Source: Halocaridina rubra (lineage: Eukaryota > Arthropoda > Malacostraca > Decapoda > Atyidae). From it: 64,000 nt of DNA. The position numbers and the translations under genes were made by a program. The stretch spans positions 1 to 64,000 of the forward strand of contig JAXCGZ010020994.1 of assembly GCA_037179515.1 (NCBI GenBank), given 5' to 3'. The notes under the pieces are model-generated. The model did no database searches. It saw nothing but the letters and a program-made list of their open reading frames with translations, and had not been told where the DNA came from. Positions 61,361 to 64,000 of the stretch are shown here, piece after piece. How positions within the stretch are numbered: position 1 is the stretch's first letter; each line of letters opens with the position of its first letter.

Positions 61361-62399
61361 GAGGCAATGCCTCTGATAGGAGGGCTAAACAACCCCTAAG
61401 GATCAATTAAAATTCAGTAGCTAACCCTCGCTGGAAAGTACTTCCTGGAATCCCTGAGGGACTCTAGACAACCCCTATGGTCCTTGTCCAATAATACATC
61501 CCCTTTTTAAAACAATAACAATGATCATATCCACAGGTGTTATACCGTCATATCCTAGGCCTAAATGTTTACATAAATTAGTGTCAAAAATTCACAGAAG
61601 ATATCAAATAACATATTCATCCCTAACTGTCCCCTAAATCTGCATTAGACAGTGAATCTTCTCTGAGTTTCGCATTCTGCAGGTGGTTAAATACACATCC
61701 ACAGCCCTAGGAACATCCACTGTAAGGCCTTGCCCACCTACCTCAGCAGTAGCAGATACACTGCTAGATCTTTTCCAATTACCTTTTTGGAAGCCTCATG
61801 GAAATGGTCACACTTGGTACAATGCAAGCCTCTACAGCAAACAATACTTGTATGGATGTATCTGTTATATATAAAGTACTGGAGAGGGGAGAGATTAAAG
61901 TGGTACATAGGATACTGAAGGTTATCAATAATGACAGGACATGGAAGAGAATCAAAAAGCAATAGAAAATGTACTCGAACACAAGTAGTAGATACTCTGA
62001 CTCTCGACAAACTTATAGAGGTGCAAGACCCTCTAAGCACATAAATAAAATTTTTTAGACCCTCTTCTATTTCATGGAAATCAATTTCCTCAAAAATATT
62101 TGGTAAAACACAGCTTGTAACCCATATATTGAAATGCTGATAACATCGTCCCTCCCATCATCCTATTTTAGCAACAGCAAATAGGCCCATATCTCTGATC
62201 GTCACATTCAATTCCATTTTTATGACTAATAAGCCCTAATTATCATTAGAATGAGGTCTACATTAGTACCCGTCCCAATTAGTGACTCCTTTAATGCAGA
62301 AAGATGGGTAAGATTTGTTCTATGCAGCCCTACCATAGCCTGTCCAAAAAATTAGCACTACCACCACTTCCTAGAATAAGCCGCACTGCTATATGATCA
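61361..62399. other. Mostly non-coding; one small exon-like block
   Basis: On the minus strand, TTTGCTGTAG near 61844 precedes about 48 bp ending AAAAAG|GTAATT near 61795, open as a Cys/His-rich segment (LHCTKCDHFHEASKK). The reading phase does not fit the candidate exon at 62400-62640, so a shared gene is not demonstrated. Confidence 0.2.
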
Positions 62400-62416
62400 C
62401 CCAAGAAAGCCTTTAC

Positions 62417-62638
62417 CTGAGAGTGACACATCTGTGGGATTATTTTGCTCTGGAGGTAATGGCAAGTGTCACGTATCTGGAACTGTAATAAATTTAAAGA
62501 GCGCACCATTTCCTCAACTGGAAGTGAAGAGGAAATCAATATCTTGGCATCTGGAGGATTAATACTTCGCGGAAGACAGTAACCAATTTGAGTCAAAAGG
62601 GACAGTAAAAAATAATTTTGCTGAGGCATGGCAGACAT
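62417..62638 (-). CDS. Candidate host coding exon (74 codons, donor-like 3' end)
   Basis: On the minus strand an ATG opens a frame beginning MSAMPQQNYFLLSLLTQIG, with INPPDAKILISSSLPVEEMV further on. Its composition is protein-like rather than AT-repeat-like. It reaches MCHSQ, where CTCTCAG|GTAAAG is a strong donor. The ORF runs on in frame to 62330. I do not recognise the family. It may be a first coding exon of a gene that continues leftwards on the minus strand. Confidence 0.35.
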
Positions 62639-62639
62639 C

Positions 62640-62880
62640 ACCGCAGTGAGGTATACTTAATATCAATGACAGTTCACAGGGAATAGCCTTGTAGTATGTA
62701 AAGCTTCAAATTTGAGTTAGGTAAGTTGAGTTGTTAAGCTAAATTAAGTTAGATTATTTAAGTACCCACCACAATCCACCAATATCGGCTCTAGCACATA
62801 TAACAGATTTCCGAGTAAAACAATTATCACATTACAGTAATTCAAAACACAGTGAAACCCATCAGAAAAACATATAGTTA
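62640..62880. repeat. Repeat family F, second copy
   Basis: TTATTTAAGTACCCACCACA.., ATATCGGCTCTAGCACAT and AAAACAATTATCA match 63890-63990 in direct orientation. Confidence 0.6.
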
Positions 62881-63218
62881 AGATACGTTTTATGTACCCC
62901 TCCGTAACTCATAACTGTACCTCATCATATGTTAATTCTTTGACATGTGTAGCTAAATCTCACATCACCCACTCCAGGAAACTGTTACATTATATATTTA
63001 CTACTGGGGCCATCTCAATTTGGAGGAGAAATACTGTATATATTTTTCCAGTGGTTTTTGATATGTTCTGACTGAATATGAACTTGAAAACCCATTAGCA
63101 AATATATGATAAACTAAACTAAACTAACATAAAATATAGTAATTTATGACAGTTTTCAAGGTTACAGTTATTACAAAAACATCAAAAGCCATAGGAAACT
63201 GTTGTAATGTAATAATTC

Positions 63219-63234
63219 TTAGGTTAGGTTAGGG
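63219..63234 (+). repeat. Short TTAGG-type telomere-like run
   Basis: (TTAGG)3, with further GGTTAGG variants at 63415-63442. It is consistent with the arthropod telomere unit, but here it is interstitial and short. Confidence 0.6.
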
Positions 63235-63410
63235 AGGGGGGTAAGAATATTTCCTCGGTGTTCCCCTGCTTGTCGTAAAAGGCTACTAAATGGGGCAGAA
63301 CGTGGGGACTGGGAAACCCCTCACCTGTATTTTCTTCCCGCAAAGAATCAAGGTATTATACATTGGCTCAGCCACCCCTCTTATAATGGGGGTTATGGCT
63401 CCTGTATATA
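63235..63410 (+). repeat. Interspersed repeat family E, best-preserved copy
   Basis: CCTCGGTGTTCCCCTGCTTG, TCGTAAAAGGCTACTAAATG, GGGGACTGGGAAACCCCTC, TTGGCTCAGCCACCCC and GGGGGTTATGGCTCC. Other copies are at 11640 (minus) and 24826. Confidence 0.7.
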
Positions 63411-63441
63411 TTGATAGGTTAGGTTTGGTTAAGTTAGGTTA

Positions 63442-63535
<94 letters not shown>

Positions 63536-64000
63536 TGATGGTTTTCAGTCATATTCATTCAAAACACATCTGAGAGCCATAGGAAAAATATAATTTTTAC
63601 CTCTAAATTGAGAGGGGTACAATTGTAAAAATGCACCCCTTATTTTGAAAAATCATGCATATACTTACAGTATATGGTTAATTATTAAAAATATAGTGGA
63701 GGAGAACTTGCCATTGTTTACTCTAATAGTGAGACACTTCCAATCATTGAATTAGCCATGCTGCTGTATAAACATCCATACTAACCCAATTAAGGTACAA
63801 AACTAACTAGCCGAGCCTAGTTAGGCTTAAGATTCATTTTATGGACCCCTTTCATAGCCTACCTGAGAAATCTGATTTATTTTAGCTTAGGTTAATTAGG
63901 TTATTTAAGTACCCACTGCTGCCCAACGATATTGGCCCTAGCATAAGAAATAATGATTTCTGACTAAAACAATTATCAAAGCAATTCAAAACACATCAAA
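63411..64000 (+). repeat. Repeat family F with interpolated (AT)n
   Basis: Matches 13600-13720 on either side of the AT tract, and its right part matches 62730-62870. It runs off the window end. Confidence 0.55.
63444..63533. repeat. (AT)n microsatellite inside repeat F
   Basis: About 90 bp, expanded at GTTAGCATATATTTTG as found in the copy at 13617-13630. Confidence 0.97.

Noticed and set aside
63219..63442. Telomere or subtelomere
   Set aside because: Only a few TTAGG-type units within an interspersed repeat; it is not terminal and not a continuous array.

Overview
The window is nuclear DNA of a eukaryote, most likely an arthropod and plausibly a decapod crustacean. The reasons are strong AT-richness, very long perfect (AT)n microsatellites, abundant tRNA-derived SINEs, LINEs resembling the CR1/Jockey, RTE and I/Jockey groups, Tigger/pogo-like DNA transposons, a hAT remnant, a Ty3/gypsy LTR retrotransposon and short runs of the arthropod telomere-type unit TTAGG. 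The species is an inference. No complete host gene was identified. The only host-exon candidates are a GC-rich block with a splice-donor-like end at 12.9-13.08 kb (+), an open block ending in a donor-like site near 62.4-62.64 kb (-), and a short ORF at 51.9-52.2 kb (-).

Layout. 0.1-3.3 kb: a Tigger-like element with only the transposase N-terminus, an (AT)n tract, an element carrying a 180-bp tandem array, and another (AT)n tract. 3.7-12.9 kb: AT-rich, nearly featureless sequence. 13-17.4 kb: SINEs and a CR1-like LINE fragment with a Tigger deletion derivative inserted at a TA. 17.9-30.0 kb: arm A of a large inverted duplication. 30-33.3 kb: a possible Tigger-type MITE and SINEs. 33.36-38.06 kb: a Ty3/gypsy element (minus strand) with near-identical 180-183 bp LTRs and a TAGTC target duplication. 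38.28-38.98 kb: a 14-unit tandem array whose core resembles the CTCF motif. 39.3-49.4 kb: a dense cluster of two RTE-like LINEs ending in (AT)n, three Tigger elements in or beside those AT tracts, and a second copy of the 180-bp array. 51.2-60.7 kb: arm B. 61-64 kb: SINEs, TTAGG-like repeats and the exon candidate.

The main large-scale structure is the inverted duplication. About 12 kb of non-repetitive sequence at 17.9-30.0 kb reappears, diverged but collinear, on the opposite strand at 51.2-60.7 kb, around a spacer filled with transposons. Two SINEs are shared at matching positions. The hAT, the CR1 LINE with its host SINE, the Tigger at 25.8 kb, the I/Jockey-like LINE and the RTE tail at 52.4 kb are each present in one arm only. 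They therefore give a relative chronology.

The mobile elements interact as nested layers. RTE-like LINEs end in AT tails, these tails coincide with long (AT)n arrays, and TA-targeting Tigger elements sit in the arrays. All transposase and LINE genes seen are truncated or broken, except the reverse transcriptase part of the CR1-like LINE at 21.5-23.7 kb, which is open for about 750 codons.
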